A stretch of DNA of 64,000 nt, from positions 6,560,501 through 6,624,500 of the forward strand of contig NC_074721.1 of the NCBI RefSeq assembly GCF_947242115.1. The letters run 5' to 3'. Below, in pieces: positions 12,067-23,889 of the stretch (the first letter of the stretch is position 1; each line of letters begins with the position of its first letter). This stretch comes from Biomphalaria glabrata (Eukaryota > Mollusca > Gastropoda > Planorbidae). A model generated the notes under the pieces. That model searched no databases, was not told the DNA's origin, and was given only the letters and a program-made list of their open reading frames with translations. The translations under genes were made by a program, and so were the position numbers.

Positions 12067-12556
12067 TGTCACAACATGCAGATGGTATGACGTGTTGTTA
12101 TGCCGGGGATTTTACTTGAATTCAATAGTTAAGAAAAATGACGATCTAGAATCACAATTAACGATCCTTTGATAAAACAAAACTCTGGAACTTTATTTAA
12201 ATACAACGTAAGTACAGTTTATGTACAAATTACAAATCAATGAGCATGAAACATATTACAAAGGCTTTTTAAACAGAGCTCTTAGAAACGTGACTGTCTA
12301 CAAGGACATTATTTTATCGACTGGCCTTACTTTCTTACTCCCCGCCAATTCTCTGGCGCTAACTCTTTTCAAAAAATGTCTTTGTTTAATTTCAAATCAA
12401 ATAGATTTCAGACATACTAATCACGTCCCTTGGGTAAATCCTGACGTGCTATCAAGTGTCTAAATTTGAGGGGTAAATCCCGAGGCTCATGTCGAGGGCT
12501 TATATTTTCTTTTAAAAGTGAAATGTACAAACAATTCTATAATGTAATCTGTGACA
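12067..12556 (-). mobile_element. solo LTR, family 1 copy 2 (fossil)
   Basis: 490 bp from TGTCACA to TGTGACA, a perfect 7-bp inverted terminus, flanked by a perfect 5-bp duplication CTCGC (12062-12066 and 12557-12561). Close match to 9095-9586. No internal region remains. The low divergence from its sister copy suggests the two insertions are fairly recent. Confidence 0.9.
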
Positions 12557-12743
12557 CTCGCCTTACCTCCCCCAGACATTTAGTTTATGTAAGTTTCACA
12601 AGTTCCTGCATAGAATGGAAGATCTGTAAGTATTATATCTGGAGTCCTAAAAAACAAACAAAAAAAAAGGCCAACGATTATCTGCAGGCTCTACTCCACC
12701 TTATAGTGAATACAGATTTAGTTCTAAAGAAGATACTTATGCT

Positions 12744-13110
12744 TACAAAATGTTAATTCAAAGTTGTGGATTTCAAAGCCCTTACAATAATCATCAATAC
12801 CTGCATCAAGAACATTCTTATGATCCTCTTGCCAGACAAGATCTCGATTGAGGAACTGTAGCAAAGAACAAAACAGAAGCCCATTGAAGTAGACATCCTT
12901 CAGAGATGCTGGAGATGGAAGGGTCACACCCTTCTCAAGCCTGCATCCAACATGTAAAGCCCTCATCTGGAACCCTCAAGGAATGAGGAAGAGGGGACGA
13001 AGCAGAAATGCATGCAAGCAGATGTCAAGGTGAGGGACTAGACATGGAGACAGTTGGAGAGACCTGCCCTGAACCGAGACGCCTGGAGGAAGCTGGCTGC
13101 TAACACAATC
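12744..13110 (+). mobile_element. LINE reverse-transcriptase C-terminal fragment
   Basis: The + strand reads KISIEEL, then KPIEVDILQRCWRWKGHTLL, later a degraded RDAWRKLA block. These are the familiar C-terminal motifs of mollusc LINE products (R-W-R-W-x-G-H-T-L, then a D-x-D-A-W-R block). Stops and frame changes between the blocks show it is dead. Confidence 0.75.
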
Positions 13111-13203
13111 CCCAAACGGAATCACATTCAGAGATAAAGATGAGATGGACGATGGCATGATTAATTGAAAATATACAATAAAACCTTTCAAATAGTGTGT
13201 GAG

Positions 13204-14316
13204 CTCAAGATGTATAGATTGTAATGTCTTTTAAAGGAAGCTCAAGATGTATAGATTGTAATGTCCTTTAAAGGAAGCTCAAGATGTATAGATTGCAATG
13301 TCCTTTAAAGGAAGCTCAAGATGTATAGATTGCAATGTCCTTTAAAGGAAGCTCAAGATGTATAGATTGCAATGTCCTTTAAAGGAAGCTCAAGATGTAT
13401 AGATTGCAATGTCCTTTAAAGGAAGCTCAAGATGTATAGATTGTAATGTGCTTTAAAGGAAGCTCAAGATGTATAGATTGCAATGTCCTTTAAAGGAAGC
13501 TCAAGATGTATAGATTACAATGTCCTTTAAAGGAAGCTCAAGATGTATAGATTGCAATGTCCTTTAAAGGAAGCTCAAGATGTATAGATTGCAATGTCCT
13601 TTAAAGGAAGCTCAAGATGTATAGATTGCAATGTCCTTTAAAGGAAGCTCAAGATGTATAGATTGCAATGTCCTTTAAAGGAAGCTCAAGATGTATAGAT
13701 TGTAATGTCCTTTAAAGGAAGCTCAAGATGTATAGATTGCAATGTCCTTTAAAGGAAGCTCAAGATGTATAGATTACAATGTCCTTTAAAGGAAGCTCAA
13801 GATGTATAGATTGCAATGTCCTTTAAAGGAAGCTCAAGATGTATAGATTGCAATGTCCTTTAAAGGAAGCTCAAGATGTATAGATTGTAATGTCCTTTAA
13901 AGGAAGCTCAAGATGTATAGATTGTAATGTCCTTTAAAGGAAGCTCAAGATGTATAGATTGTAATGTCCTTTAAAGGAAGCTTAAGATGTATAGATTGTA
14001 ATGTCCTTTAAAGGAAGCTCAAGATGTATAGATTGTAATGTCCTTTAAAGGAAGCTCAAGATGTATAGATTGTAATGTCCTTTAAAGGAAGCTCAAGATG
14101 TATAGATTGTAATGTCCTTTAAAGGAAGCTCAAGATGTATAGATTGTAATGTCCTTTAAAGGAAGCTCAAGATGTATAGATTGTAATGTCCTTTAAAGGA
14201 AGCTCAAGATGTATAGATTGTAATGTCCTTTAAAGGAAGCTCAAGATGTATAGATTGTAATGTCCTTTAAAGGAAGCTCAAGATGTATAGATTGTAATGT
14301 CCTTTAAAGGAAGCTC
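13204..14316. repeat. 37-bp minisatellite with 12-bp palindrome, about 30 copies
   Basis: Unit gaagctcaagatgtatagat followed by tgyaatgtcctttaaag. Variation is almost confined to one position (tgcaatg, tgtaatg, tacaatg). Each unit junction makes the perfect palindrome TCCTTTAAAGGA. The array ends about 320 bp upstream of the gene A start codon. Confidence 0.95.
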
Positions 14317-14317
14317 A

Positions 14318-14485
14318 TCGCCAAGGGAACAATGTTGTCAATACACAAGTTTAATAAAATAGATCCCAAAGCAAGGCGAATGTCCTCACACACCTCACTT
14401 CCTCTTCCTCTCTCCCCATTCATTTAGTCTATTTATAGTGCACTGGTGCACAGCCATATAGCCACTACGGAGCATGGTTATTATA
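14318..14485 (-). repeat. LTR-like fossil, partial, upstream of gene A
   Basis: Shares long blocks with 52682-52871: aacaatg, agtttaat, cacttcctcttcctctct, catttagtctatttatagtg and catggttatta. On the minus strand it has a TATA-like CACTATAAATAGACTAAAT. The far end is cut by the 37-bp array. Confidence 0.55.
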
Positions 14486-14639
14486 ATATTTATTAATGTA
14501 TTTGGCAAAGTACGTGTTGGCGTGCACATAGCATTAATTCATTCTTTACTTTCCCTGTTTCTATAAAACCATGAGCCCTTATAGTTTCTTACACTATATG
14601 TATTTTTATTTCAGCCTGGGAAATGTCCACTAGAATAAA

Positions 14640-16257
14640 ATGCCATCTCTCACAGTAGACTCACAAGTGTTGGCTATAATTATATTAAGTATTATGGGAT
14701 ATAACTGTAGAGCTGAATCTGAGGAGCTGTCTATTAGAGTTGACGGATCTATTTTGTACTTCAACGCTGGTAACAGAAGTGTGTGAGTTATAAAGTTTGT
14801 ACCGTATATATTTATGATTTATACATTCAGCATTTTCTTCTCCACTTTTGAGTGTCTATGCAGTGATAATGTTTGATCACATTTGTTTGTCTAGGTTCAA
14901 CTTCACCCAGTATATTGATTATTTGTCTCTATGTTTAATTCTGTAGAACATTAAGTCATGACTTATGTGCCTCGAAGCTTGCATTACGTTAAAAGACATC
15001 ATGACCTAAGAAAGAGAAAGTTATTCGTTACTAAAATATGTCAAATACTGGAAATGTTTCATTACATTCCTTTTTATTTTGTTTTCAAGCAGTGGCGTAG
15101 CTAGGGTGGGGGGAAGGGTGGGAAGAATTTGAAAATCCCCCCCCTGGCCCCACTTGACGGGGGCCCCCCAAATTAGTGTTTTTTTTACATTGAATATTTG
15201 AGCCCCCTAAATGATGAAAATTTCCTAGCTACGACCCTGTTTCTAAGACCCTAATGGTAAAAAAAAAGAGAGATCACGGCTAAATATAATATGGATCATT
15301 TATTTACGTTTTAAAACATAAATATTTGGCTTTTAAAAGAGATTCTCAATTTCCATTATTAGAGAGGTAGTGTTCTCTGTGATATTGATTCAAAGTAATT
15401 TTTTTTACAACTAACCAGCTTTCTCCGGACGTATAGGTTGTAGACAAATCTCTCCTATGTCGCCTTATCTTGCCCATCTACAAAGAATAGACTCTATACA
15501 AAAAATATCAGGTGTCTTTTGTGACAGATCTCTTTTCTTGCATTTCAGCTTTCTACAATGTCTTTGTGAAAATACTGAATGTTACTTACAACTGACCTAC
15601 TCAGACATGGGAAGATATTCCGTAACATCCATCACTGCAGACAACGGAAACCGAACCGCATTCCGTTCCAACACTTTCCTGTGTATCCGCCAGAACCTGG
15701 GGACCGCCTCTTGTCTCCTAGCAGCACCAGACTTTCATTTACGTGTGGGGAATGTCTGGTGCGCTGTAAGTTATAACAGCTCGTGTGACATCATCCTAGC
15801 TATGATGGCAAGTGACACATTGGGCCCGGGAGTGACCTGCAAGAAACACGGGAGTGAAGCAGCTCAGACGTCAATTAACTTTCCGCCCGATGAAGCTGCT
15901 AATTTATCAAACAACTCACCAGAATCCGCGTCAAACAGCTCCAGTCAAAACGTCTCTTCTAAGACGACCAACTTACCAAGTTATACAACTGGTACATCCA
16001 CACCTGAACATAGTTCTTTGAGTTATGTCCCTTTTATCATCTGCCTATTTTTCGCGCTTTTAATCGTTCTCCTGGGATATTTAGTTATTCTCTTGCTATT
16101 GATATTGAAAAGAAAAAGACGGCAGTACCTTAAAAAGAATGGGCCATTCCTACAGAGGCTACAAGACTACGACTCAATATTTATAGTAGATGCTTACAAA
16201 AACAATGAGCATAAGACCGACGCTAAAAGAAGAGATTTCATAACAGCCTGGATCTAA
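14640..16257 (+). CDS. Gene A: type I membrane protein, short tail (283 aa, two exons)
   Basis: Exon 1 is 14640-14782 and exon 2 is 15549-16257, joined across a GT-AG intron (gtgagt ... tttcag) in phase 2. The protein has a signal peptide (hydrophobic VLAIIILSIMG, likely cut after about residue 24). The ectodomain of roughly 185 residues opens with a C-L-C-E-N-T-E-C cluster just after the intron, has several more Cys and many N-x-S/T sites, and ends in a Ser/Thr-rich stalk. The membrane helix is near residues 210-234, followed by KRKRRQ and a tail of only 49 residues. The juxtamembrane L-Q-R-L-Q-D-Y-D resembles A-Q-R-L-Q-E-Y-N in the orphan module at 25092. A SINE begins within about 5 bp of the stop. 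An acceptor-like tttttatttcag at 14614 suggests a 5' UTR intron. Function unknown; a cell-surface receptor by inference. Confidence 0.78.
15090..15239. mobile_element. hAT-type MITE in gene A intron 1
   Basis: Starts CAGTGGCGTAGCTAGGG and ends TTTCCTAGCTACGACCCTG, an imperfect inverted pair. Flanks TTTTCAAG and TTTCTAAG are a decayed 8-bp duplication. Same family as 48421-48603. It sits entirely inside the intron. Confidence 0.8.
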
Positions 16258-16425
16258 AGGTAGCCTGGTCGTGCGGTTTGCGCGCTGGACTGTCGTCTGG
16301 ATTTATCGATGGTCCCGGGTTGAAATCCTGCCCGCTCCCATTCCCCGTCGCCATGCTGGAGGTATGGACTAGAAAGTAACTATCTTCAACTCAGAAGGAA
16401 CATCCGAAACATGTAAAACATGTTA
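16258..16425 (+). repeat. SINE family 2 abutting the gene A stop codon
   Basis: Reads gcctggtcgtgcggtttgcg, then the B-box-like cccgggttgaaatcc, and ends gaaacatgtaaaacatg. Its 5' end lies within a few bases of the TAA of gene A, so it forms the start of the 3' UTR. Confidence 0.85.
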
Positions 16426-16619
16426 CAAACAAACATGGTTATAACAAACCACATTTTAAAGATGGAACAAGAGCCTTTTCGATGCATTTATTTTTTTTTA
16501 TCTTTGTTTGACTGGGCATTTTTTTTAAATGTCATTTTTGATATGATATTAGATATTTTGTTTGTTTTTTTCTCACATCGACACAATTTAGGTTATATTA
16601 GATCTATAAGAGAAAAGTA

Positions 16620-16745
16620 AAGTTTCCCCTTTCAGACCTTGCAATCTGTAGGACAGAATAAATCAGATGATGTAGAGATCATCTGTTTCTGTGACCCACG
16701 GTTAACGAGGGTGTCATGTGGCCAGCACAATGACAAAACAACCGT
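16620..16745 (-). repeat. SINE family 1, truncated
   Basis: Contains ccctttcagaccttgcaatc, gatcatctgtttctgtgac and gtgtcatgtggccagcac, the 3' half of the family-1 SINE in minus orientation. Confidence 0.75.
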
Positions 16746-16759
16746 TAGTTTTCTCAAAC

Positions 16760-18795
16760 TATTTTAGTATTATACATTGAGAATTAAGAATTATAATAAC
16801 CTGATTCATGGACCAAAAGATCTTGTAAAAAAGCTCGGAATGTGTAGGACGAATGGACAGACAGAAAGTTCTTTATGGGATTGATCCTGCAGACGACATG
16901 GTTGTTGACGAATCCAGAAGTATGGCACGAAGTTGTTCCCTAGCTGACAACAACAGATCCCTGCATACACTAACAGACACTGAAAGAGAGAGAAATTAAG
17001 AAAGAGGCCTCCCACGAGTTTACGTGTACACAAACTCCCTTTTATTACATTTTTTTATCTTTTATCATTATATTTATAAATATTTATTACTGTAATTGTG
17101 ATGATTAAATGTTTGCTTTTGATAGGGCATACTAATTCTTAGTTTACCTGATCAAATGTAGAAATCGCAATTAAGTCAATTTGATAATTTTGCCTTTTGA
17201 TGAATGGTGTACTTACTTTATAAAGCATTTCATTATGTCTTTCTGTATGTCTGCCTGTTAAAAGATTTGTGCACGTTAATTCTCCGACTCCCAATCTCGG
17301 ATCAAGCTGTAATTCCTCACAATTATTTCTTTTACCTGACAACACAAGATGAAATAAAAACATAATGAACCAATAAGTTGGAAAGAAATTGTACTAGGCT
17401 GAAGTGGTGGCATAAGTTGAATTGGTCACCTCTATAGGTCGCCGCTATAAATCGGAACAAACAATATATAACTTTACCTCACTAGCAGAGTGGTTAGCAT
17501 GTCGGCCAGAGGAGGTCTGAGACACAAGTTAAAATACAGGTCGTTCCTTTCATTAATTTTGTTAATGTGTTTAAAAAACAATTGCTGTAAAATACATCCA
17601 GATATCCCCCTTTCTTTCTCCCCCACCCCATCCCATTTTACCAGCTGGTCCAGACAAGTGATATGATCATAGTGAAAAATCTAAAAGCATAAATTAGCGC
17701 GACACAAAAACAATTGGTAAAAACATTATTTATCTCACATCTATTGTTGTTGGTCTAGATCTATTACAAATTTAATTACATGACTAATCTCATGCAATTA
17801 CACTTCATATAAGCCTTAACCTTTTTAACAATATATACTTGTGAAATAGAAATGTTATGCTCGACCGTGCATTATTTTGGTCAACAGGGCAGGTTTTCAT
17901 CAAAGTGGTCACAAAGAAAAAAAAAAGTACGTTTAATATGAGAACGAATGATTATGTCGACACCTTGACCACTTCATAATTTTTCTGTAAATAAATTCAT
18001 CTGAGCGGCTGCTGTGTTTGTGTGTTTCACTGTTTCTATGGCAATAGGGAGAAGAAGTTAACGATTGGTTGGTGGCGATGTGAATGATGCAAGATATGCA
18101 GCATTGTCGTAAGCTGTCTTGGGTAGAACAGACGACTTTAATATTCCAGAGTGTAAAGACGTCTTTCTATAGCGAGCACAATTTTTTTTATAAGTTTGTT
18201 TCATTTCATCTCAAGTAAAATTCGTCTATATTGTTAAAGTTATATTTAGTTCACTAAGACGTTATTCCTGTTATTTCAAGTTTTATAAGTTAAAATATAA
18301 TAATACGCCTATTGTGTTTTAGATGTCTACTAACAGTTTAGTGCTACAAGTCAGAGACAGTCAGCAACACTGCCAAAAAAGAATATTCTATGAAATGGTT
18401 AAGAGTCGTCTAGAATTCTATTATTAATAATGCTATAAAAGAATGAATAAACTTATTTCTTCCTATTCAAATCAGTTCAAACTGTAAGTCCAGCCCCATT
18501 GTTGACTTGTTAATTGTTAATTGTTAATTGCAGCGATTATTTCTACAGTCTGTATTGTTTTTGGTCACTGTTTAAAATTTGGCTTAATGTCCATATTCTA
18601 TACCTTCAGTTGGAAAGGATTAAAATGCAATCAACTTTATATTGTGTGTGCTATTGTTTTGAGAGATAGTGACTAGACAAATATTCAAATACTTTAAAAC
18701 TCAACAAAAAAACAATCTCTGAACTAATGAGATGTCCACAAAATTGTGAGTAGATAGAGTTTAGAAGTCAAAAAACATTAGTATTGCCAGTACAA
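16760..18795. other. long stretch without a recognised gene
   Basis: AT-rich DNA. Only short frames occur (16806-17033 and 17139-17363 on the minus strand are the longest) and neither shows a domain or splice context I recognise. A tRNA-like relic (agcagagtggttagcatgtc) lies near 17484. Nothing else is supportable. Confidence 0.5.
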
Positions 18796-18809
18796 GTGAA
18801 CATCTGGTA

Positions 18810-18964
18810 CAGTGATGTGCTATCTGCGGGTCATATTCAGCCCAAAACTCGATGCAATGCGCTCCCTTCCCCCAGAAACATGCCGACAATGCATAACAAA
18901 GTAGGTCATGGATTGGTTCCACTGAATTCGATCATTATCTGCAATCGCGGGGACCGTGTCACTG
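18810..18964. mobile_element. possible degraded hAT-type MITE
   Basis: Begins CAGTGATGTGC and ends CCGTGTCACTG with GC-richer ends containing tgcggg and cgcggg. Flanking bases tctggta and tgtggta resemble each other but do not form a clean 8-bp duplication, so this is tentative. Confidence 0.35.
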
Positions 18965-19024
18965 TGTGGTAGAGATTTAAATGACCATTTGGTCGAAAAA
19001 ATAAGGGCACAATTGATCTAAAAG

Positions 19025-19365
19025 ATTTCTTTTGTCTTTTTTTGTCTTATAAATCACAGATATTTCTTCAAAAGACATATAATTACACTTCACGCGTATC
19101 TATGTGTTAGTCTTGCGTTCTTATCTTATCTTATATATTACGGATGTTACTTCAAAAGAGAAGATGATTACGTCCTACGCGTCATGCATCTAGTCGTGCA
19201 TGTTAAACAATGACTTAACTTCTGCCAAGTCACTGGCATATTAATTTGCCAAGTCGTTGGATTTCCTTGCTGTTTCAGGCAACCCGTACCATAAAACTAT
19301 AGAAAACAGGCACCTTTGTATATTTATTGTGGCATGAGGGAATGAAATAATGTTCTTTAAAATAC
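19025..19365 (-). mobile_element. LINE 3' end, TAAGA-tailed family
   Basis: In minus orientation it carries the C-terminal coding remnant (W/x-x-G-L-P-E/A and the K-S-L-V/x-N-x-H-D-like block, seen as gacttggcaagtt ... catgcacgac) and the 3' UTR with acgtaatcatcttctctttt ending in taagataaga. The same family occurs at 32570, 38501, 39645, 40131, 46410 and 59131. Confidence 0.65.
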
Positions 19366-19764
19366 TTATACATATTCTAGTTTTCGTAATTTACATATCC
19401 TTGCCTTCGCTTGTGGTTCAGATATTGGGTTCCCGGAACTGTTTTTCACTAACAGGAAAAGAGGCAAAGGCGAGAAACTGGCGCCTAAACCGTAGGTTAA
19501 ACCACTAAGCTTCGGGGAGGAGGTGCTCGTTAGCCATGGTTGGCTACCCATCTAGGAGAAGAAAAACTAAAACTTGAAACTTCTGACGCATTGCAGCTTT
19601 ATCCAAACATGGGGAAGGCATTTGGATGTCAACCCTGAGGAAATATCAGAAGCCGGAGACCTTTAGGAAGTTAGCAGCCCACATTGCTACATCCTGTTAG
19701 AGCCTGTGACGCGTCTGATCTCAAACTCTATCGGCACTTGCCGTTTATTTGGATACATCAGGAA

Positions 19765-19925
19765 GTCTACCTGGTCATGTGGTATGCACTCTGGACTGAC
19801 GTTCGGTGGCCTTAAAGTACCCGGATTCGAACCCAGCCCACTGCCATCCCCTCTCGTCCTGCGGGAGGTTTCGGTTAGACATGATCAGAATGTGAAAGAA
19901 TTTACCGAAACATAACAACTTCTTA
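19765..19925 (+). repeat. SINE family 2, diverged
   Basis: Shows acctggtcatgtggtatgca, gattcgaaccc, cgtcctgcgggaggttt and gaaacataac in the family-2 order, with many substitutions. An older copy than those at 20886 and 45615. Confidence 0.7.
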
Positions 19926-20049
19926 CAAAACTGCTGTGTTCCAGCGATAGCTAGAGCCCAGACATTCATCTCATTTCTATAAGAGGAGCCGACCAGGGGC
20001 GTAGCATACGCCTCCCACTCTTTTTTTTTTCTGAGCCTTGCTACTGTCA

Positions 20050-20880
20050 AGGCGAAAGTTAAGTGGGGAAAATCTAGTCCGACTTGCAGATATAGAAGAG
20101 TTATCTTTCCATGACGTTTTCACCGTGGTGTCCTGCATGGTTGGGCCACGAATTATATATATATAGATGATTCATAGTCACTCATAGAATTTACGTCTTT
20201 AAGTAGCCTGTTTATTTTTTTTTAGAAAGTCATACTTCTTCAGCAAATAAAGGCGAGATCATTTTTCAGGTCTTTATTTGACATGGTAATTCGAAACTTG
20301 CTGAAGAAGTATATATTTCAGCTAGCTCTGCTAGAGAGACTAAGATTGATTGTCGTAATTCCTGCACATACCTAAGCACTGCACACCCTGTTACTGTCAG
20401 GTTACTGCAGACTTCAAAACATGCTCTCCACCCAATGGCAAGTTCAATCGCGCTGTGCCTGTGTTGTGTTTTTTTTTTATTTCATTCAGACACGATAGAA
20501 CAGTATCGATCACCAGATCTTATTGAGCTATATTTACTGCGTAGACTTCAAACGATGACCTGATAAATGTAAAAGAAAATGAAAGACAAGAGTAGTTTAA
20601 TACATACTTCACGGACTAATAGAACTGTGCTGTAAGTATGTAAACAATACATATAACATGCATTTATATGCATACAAAAGTTGTATGGATATAGTAATGT
20701 GTTTCGTTGGTTCGTTTAAAATCGTGTTTAAGCTTCCATTATTAATTGAGAAATATCAATTTTAAAAATGAAATCCTGCTTATTGCTTTAGTTTCTTTTA
20801 TATAGTTCGGGCGTTCTTTTAGATTGTTCAATCTTATCTTAGACTTCCGGCAAGACGGCAGGCGTTGGCTAAGTTTAGAT
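20050..20880. other. no recognisable feature
   Basis: AT-rich spacer with a short TA run near 20155. No coding signal or named repeat. Confidence 0.5.
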
Positions 20881-20885
20881 CTTGA

Positions 20886-21075
20886 TGAATGCCTGGTCGT
20901 GCGATTTGCGCGCTGGACTGTCGTTCGGATTTATCGATGGTCCCGGGTTCAAACAATGCCCGCTCCCATCCCCCGTCGTCCTGCGGGAGGTTTGGACTAG
21001 GCAGACGTAAATTATCTTCAACTCTGAAGGAACATACGAAACATGTAAAACATTTTACAAACAAATATTTTACAA
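20886..21075 (+). repeat. SINE family 2
   Basis: Near-consensus: atgcctggtcgtgcgatttg, ggtcccgggttcaaac, cccgtcgtcctgcgggaggt, ending gaaacatgtaaaacatttta. Confidence 0.85.
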
Positions 21076-21079
21076 CTTG

Positions 21080-22925
21080 AGACCATCTTAACGACAGTCT
21101 TGAGCGCATATCACACGACCAGGTACCAATTGACTTACTTATCATATTCGTTTTTAGCGGCCAGTATAGGAGAAAATACTCTACTGGTTTTTGGTTGTAT
21201 AGAAAATACAATACACATGCGTATGGGTAACTCTGTCGAACCAAGTAATAACAAAGGACGTTTGGGCCACGAGGCCTTCATCAGCTACAAAATAAAACCA
21301 AAAAATACAAACAATTAATACAAAATAGGCATAAGTTAACTTAGCTGTCCAGTTTTGTTCTCGATCGATGTAGAAATGAAATGAGCTACGCCCGTGTTAC
21401 CTACATGCATGTTTATTGTATTTTCTATACAGTCGTTAACCCAAACTCTTTGTTATTTTGAGTCTTTGGTTTTTTTTGTTGTGTGACTGTCTGATTGTCT
21501 GTCCGTCTTTGTATCATGTTCCAATCTCAAGATCTATCAGCATTTTGATTTTGATTTTTACCATCACCTTAATCGTGTTCAAAATATGTACAACGGCTAA
21601 CTTTGTCGCTTGAAAGCAAACAATTGTGTTTTAAATTTGAATTCTGGAGTTGTTATCTGCCGTTGAATAAAATGGTTGAATAAAGCCTGTGTATGTGTGT
21701 GTTTAGTAAATCGGCCTTGTCGTGTATCTATTTCTACTTGTATATCAGCAGTTGTTGTTTTTATTGTTGTTATTTTCAGACACATTCATTATTCAAAATG
21801 TATTAACCAATCCTCTTATCAGATTGCAAATTTTTCATGGGGTCAAAAAATAAAAACAAAAAAAAAAAACATGAATGTACGCGGATCTCGAAAATGGCCC
21901 ATACAATTTTCTTAGATATTTGACAAACATACTAACGATACCCAACATGTCAGGCCCTAAGAGTCATTTTAATTTCCTAAGCGCACCCAATACATTTTCT
22001 TCCTTTTCTCTTTAGTTTACTGATTACCAGCATTAAGGGCACATGTTTGTGGTGCCAGATAACACCATGTCACGAGTGGAATACACCACACGGCCATATG
22101 CTGGTCATGACTAATACAAAACATGAAGGCGGTAATATCCTCTGTTAAAGACTTTCGTGGTTAGAAACGAAACAAAGTGTTATGTTTTTATTTTGTTCGT
22201 ATGACCCAGCCCCTCGCACTTTACGTCAGCTGTAGTATAGATCTTAGCATAAATCAGTCACGCAATAAAATGTATATTAGATTACAGGATTTCTCCTTCC
22301 TGGTTTGTAGCCAAGCCTTACACAATAACCAACCTTCACTTTAGGGGGCAATTATAGTGAACAGTTTCTTTGTGTTGGTAGTCTATTACATTTTGTAAGG
22401 GTAAGTGTCAGGTAAACATTCGAGTCTAGAGCATTTTTATCATTTCGTAAAGCTGTCGTGACGTTAGATACTGGAATGACACTAATCAAACAAATGCATT
22501 AGTTGAATAACAGTAAGTAGCAGCAATTTTATACTGTATGAATTCTTTATTAATGATTGAAATTTTACCAAAAGTATATTAAGAGATACACATTTAAGAA
22601 AAACTCTAATCGAATACATGCCAGAATCCGAGAAGATAACTTGATTAATACCAGACAGACAATGGCTTTGTTTGTGTTAGAGTGACAAATTATGTAGGTC
22701 ACAGATGGGTCTAGTAGCCATTATAAAAAATGCGCTATTTCTTTTAATTTAGATTAGAAAAAGGTTTTATTCTTATAATTAGAATTATTATATTTCTCCT
22801 CGACTATCTTATTCTTTTATTTGTACTTTTAAAATAATCAATGAATAAAAATGTTCCCACGTTGTAGTACGGCAGCTCTCCTTGAAGTTTTTATTCTATA
22901 AGAGCGGAGAGGGGGGGGGGGGCAG
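21080..22925. other. long stretch without a recognised gene
   Basis: I searched here for a signal-peptide exon that could belong to the orphan module at 25092 (an ATG followed by a hydrophobic run and a phase-2 GT donor) and found none convincing. Frames at 21597-21915 are low complexity. Confidence 0.45.
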
Positions 22926-22927
22926 AG

Positions 22928-23090
22928 TCTTGTTCGGGCCTCTCCATAGAGTATGCAGCCTTGAAGAACATTGTCGGTGGTGATGCTCCTAAAGAACAAT
23001 GCTAACTAGTCTCAATTTTTAGCTTCCGGGACACATGTCGCATTATGGCGAGTCCGGTTCTGACAGAAGTTGACTAACCACATGTGTTTT
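22928..23090 (-). mobile_element. LINE 3' UTR fragment
   Basis: Shares gtcttgttcgggcct, gcttccgg and tcattatggcgagtccggtt-like blocks in order with 3675-3830, the 3' UTR of the LINE end at 3532-4350. No coding part remains. Confidence 0.55.
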
Positions 23091-23337
23091 TAAAAAGTCA
23101 AACTTAGAAAACATAATTAATAATAATAAATATCTGTCATCAGGCTGACAAACTACCATCAGTAGAGCTTATTCTGTTTAGTTATTACATTTGATTGTAA
23201 ACCGGAAGTACCGGTGACATCATCATTTACCAATCAAAAGCAAAAGTTTTCCATCTTGAGATTTTTTTTTTATAATTATTTCATTTGACTAGCTGAAATA
23301 TTTATAATTTTAAATTTGAACTGTAAAAAGTACTGTT

Positions 23338-23608
23338 CCCATTTCAGATTGTGATCTATAGGGCAGATAATGTTAAGGTCACCCGTTTCTTATGCCAAAG
23401 GTTAACGAGCATAGTTTCATGTGACCAGCAAAACGACCAACTGCCTTTACTTTCCCCAACTAAAGTCAGGTACCCATTAGAGTTGGATGGACTTGGGCGC
23501 GCTCTAAAAATCCATAAATTCAAAATCCCAGTTTGCACCTAGATTCGAACCCAGTAACCCATGTTCGGAAGGCAAGCGCTTAATCACTTAGCCACCGCGC
23601 CCCCTAAA
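23338..23608 (-). repeat. SINE family 1, full length
   Basis: Minus orientation from the tRNA-like head (agccaccgcgcccc at the right) to the ctttcaga-type tail at the left. B-box region reads cctagattcgaaccc. Confidence 0.88.
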
Positions 23609-23633
23609 TTTGAAAAGTAGAATCTTTCTAAAA

Positions 23634-23850
23634 CAATTGTATCCAAACTAAGGCCCTTGACCACATAGAGCCCGTGACCCAATGCTGCGTGGACCTGTGA
23701 ATGTTTTCCCACACATTTTGAGATAAAAGCCAGGAAAACTCGGTTCCATAAGCTCCAATGGAATCAACGCATTTTTGTTTTGCTTTGCCCCGTGACAAGG
23801 AAATTTAGATCAATGGGACTCCAATACTGTACAAGTTTGAGCCCCACTGT
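23634..23850. mobile_element. probable hAT-type MITE, degraded
   Basis: The left end caattgtatccaaactaagg and the right end caagtttgagccccactg form an imperfect inverted pair of the C-A-G-x-G-x-x-x-x-C-A-A-A-C-T type. No clear target duplication. Confidence 0.4.
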
Positions 23851-23889
23851 TTTAAAGCGTTACTCTACTCTTTTAAATAGACTAGTATA

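Noticed and set aside
9095-12556. A complete LTR element bounded by the two family-1 LTRs
   Set aside because: Each LTR has its own different 5-bp target duplication, so they are two independent solo LTRs, and no element body lies between them.
12221-12756. Two + strand frames of 80 and 96 codons
   Set aside because: The first and most of the second lie in a solo LTR; neither shows coding features.
16420-16620. Possible continuation of the gene A tail beyond the SINE
   Set aside because: The frame there encodes a hydrophobic poly-T-derived peptide with no tail motif or splice site.
20834-21244. 136-codon minus-strand frame
   Set aside because: Much of it is the complement of a SINE and the remainder has no recognisable feature.
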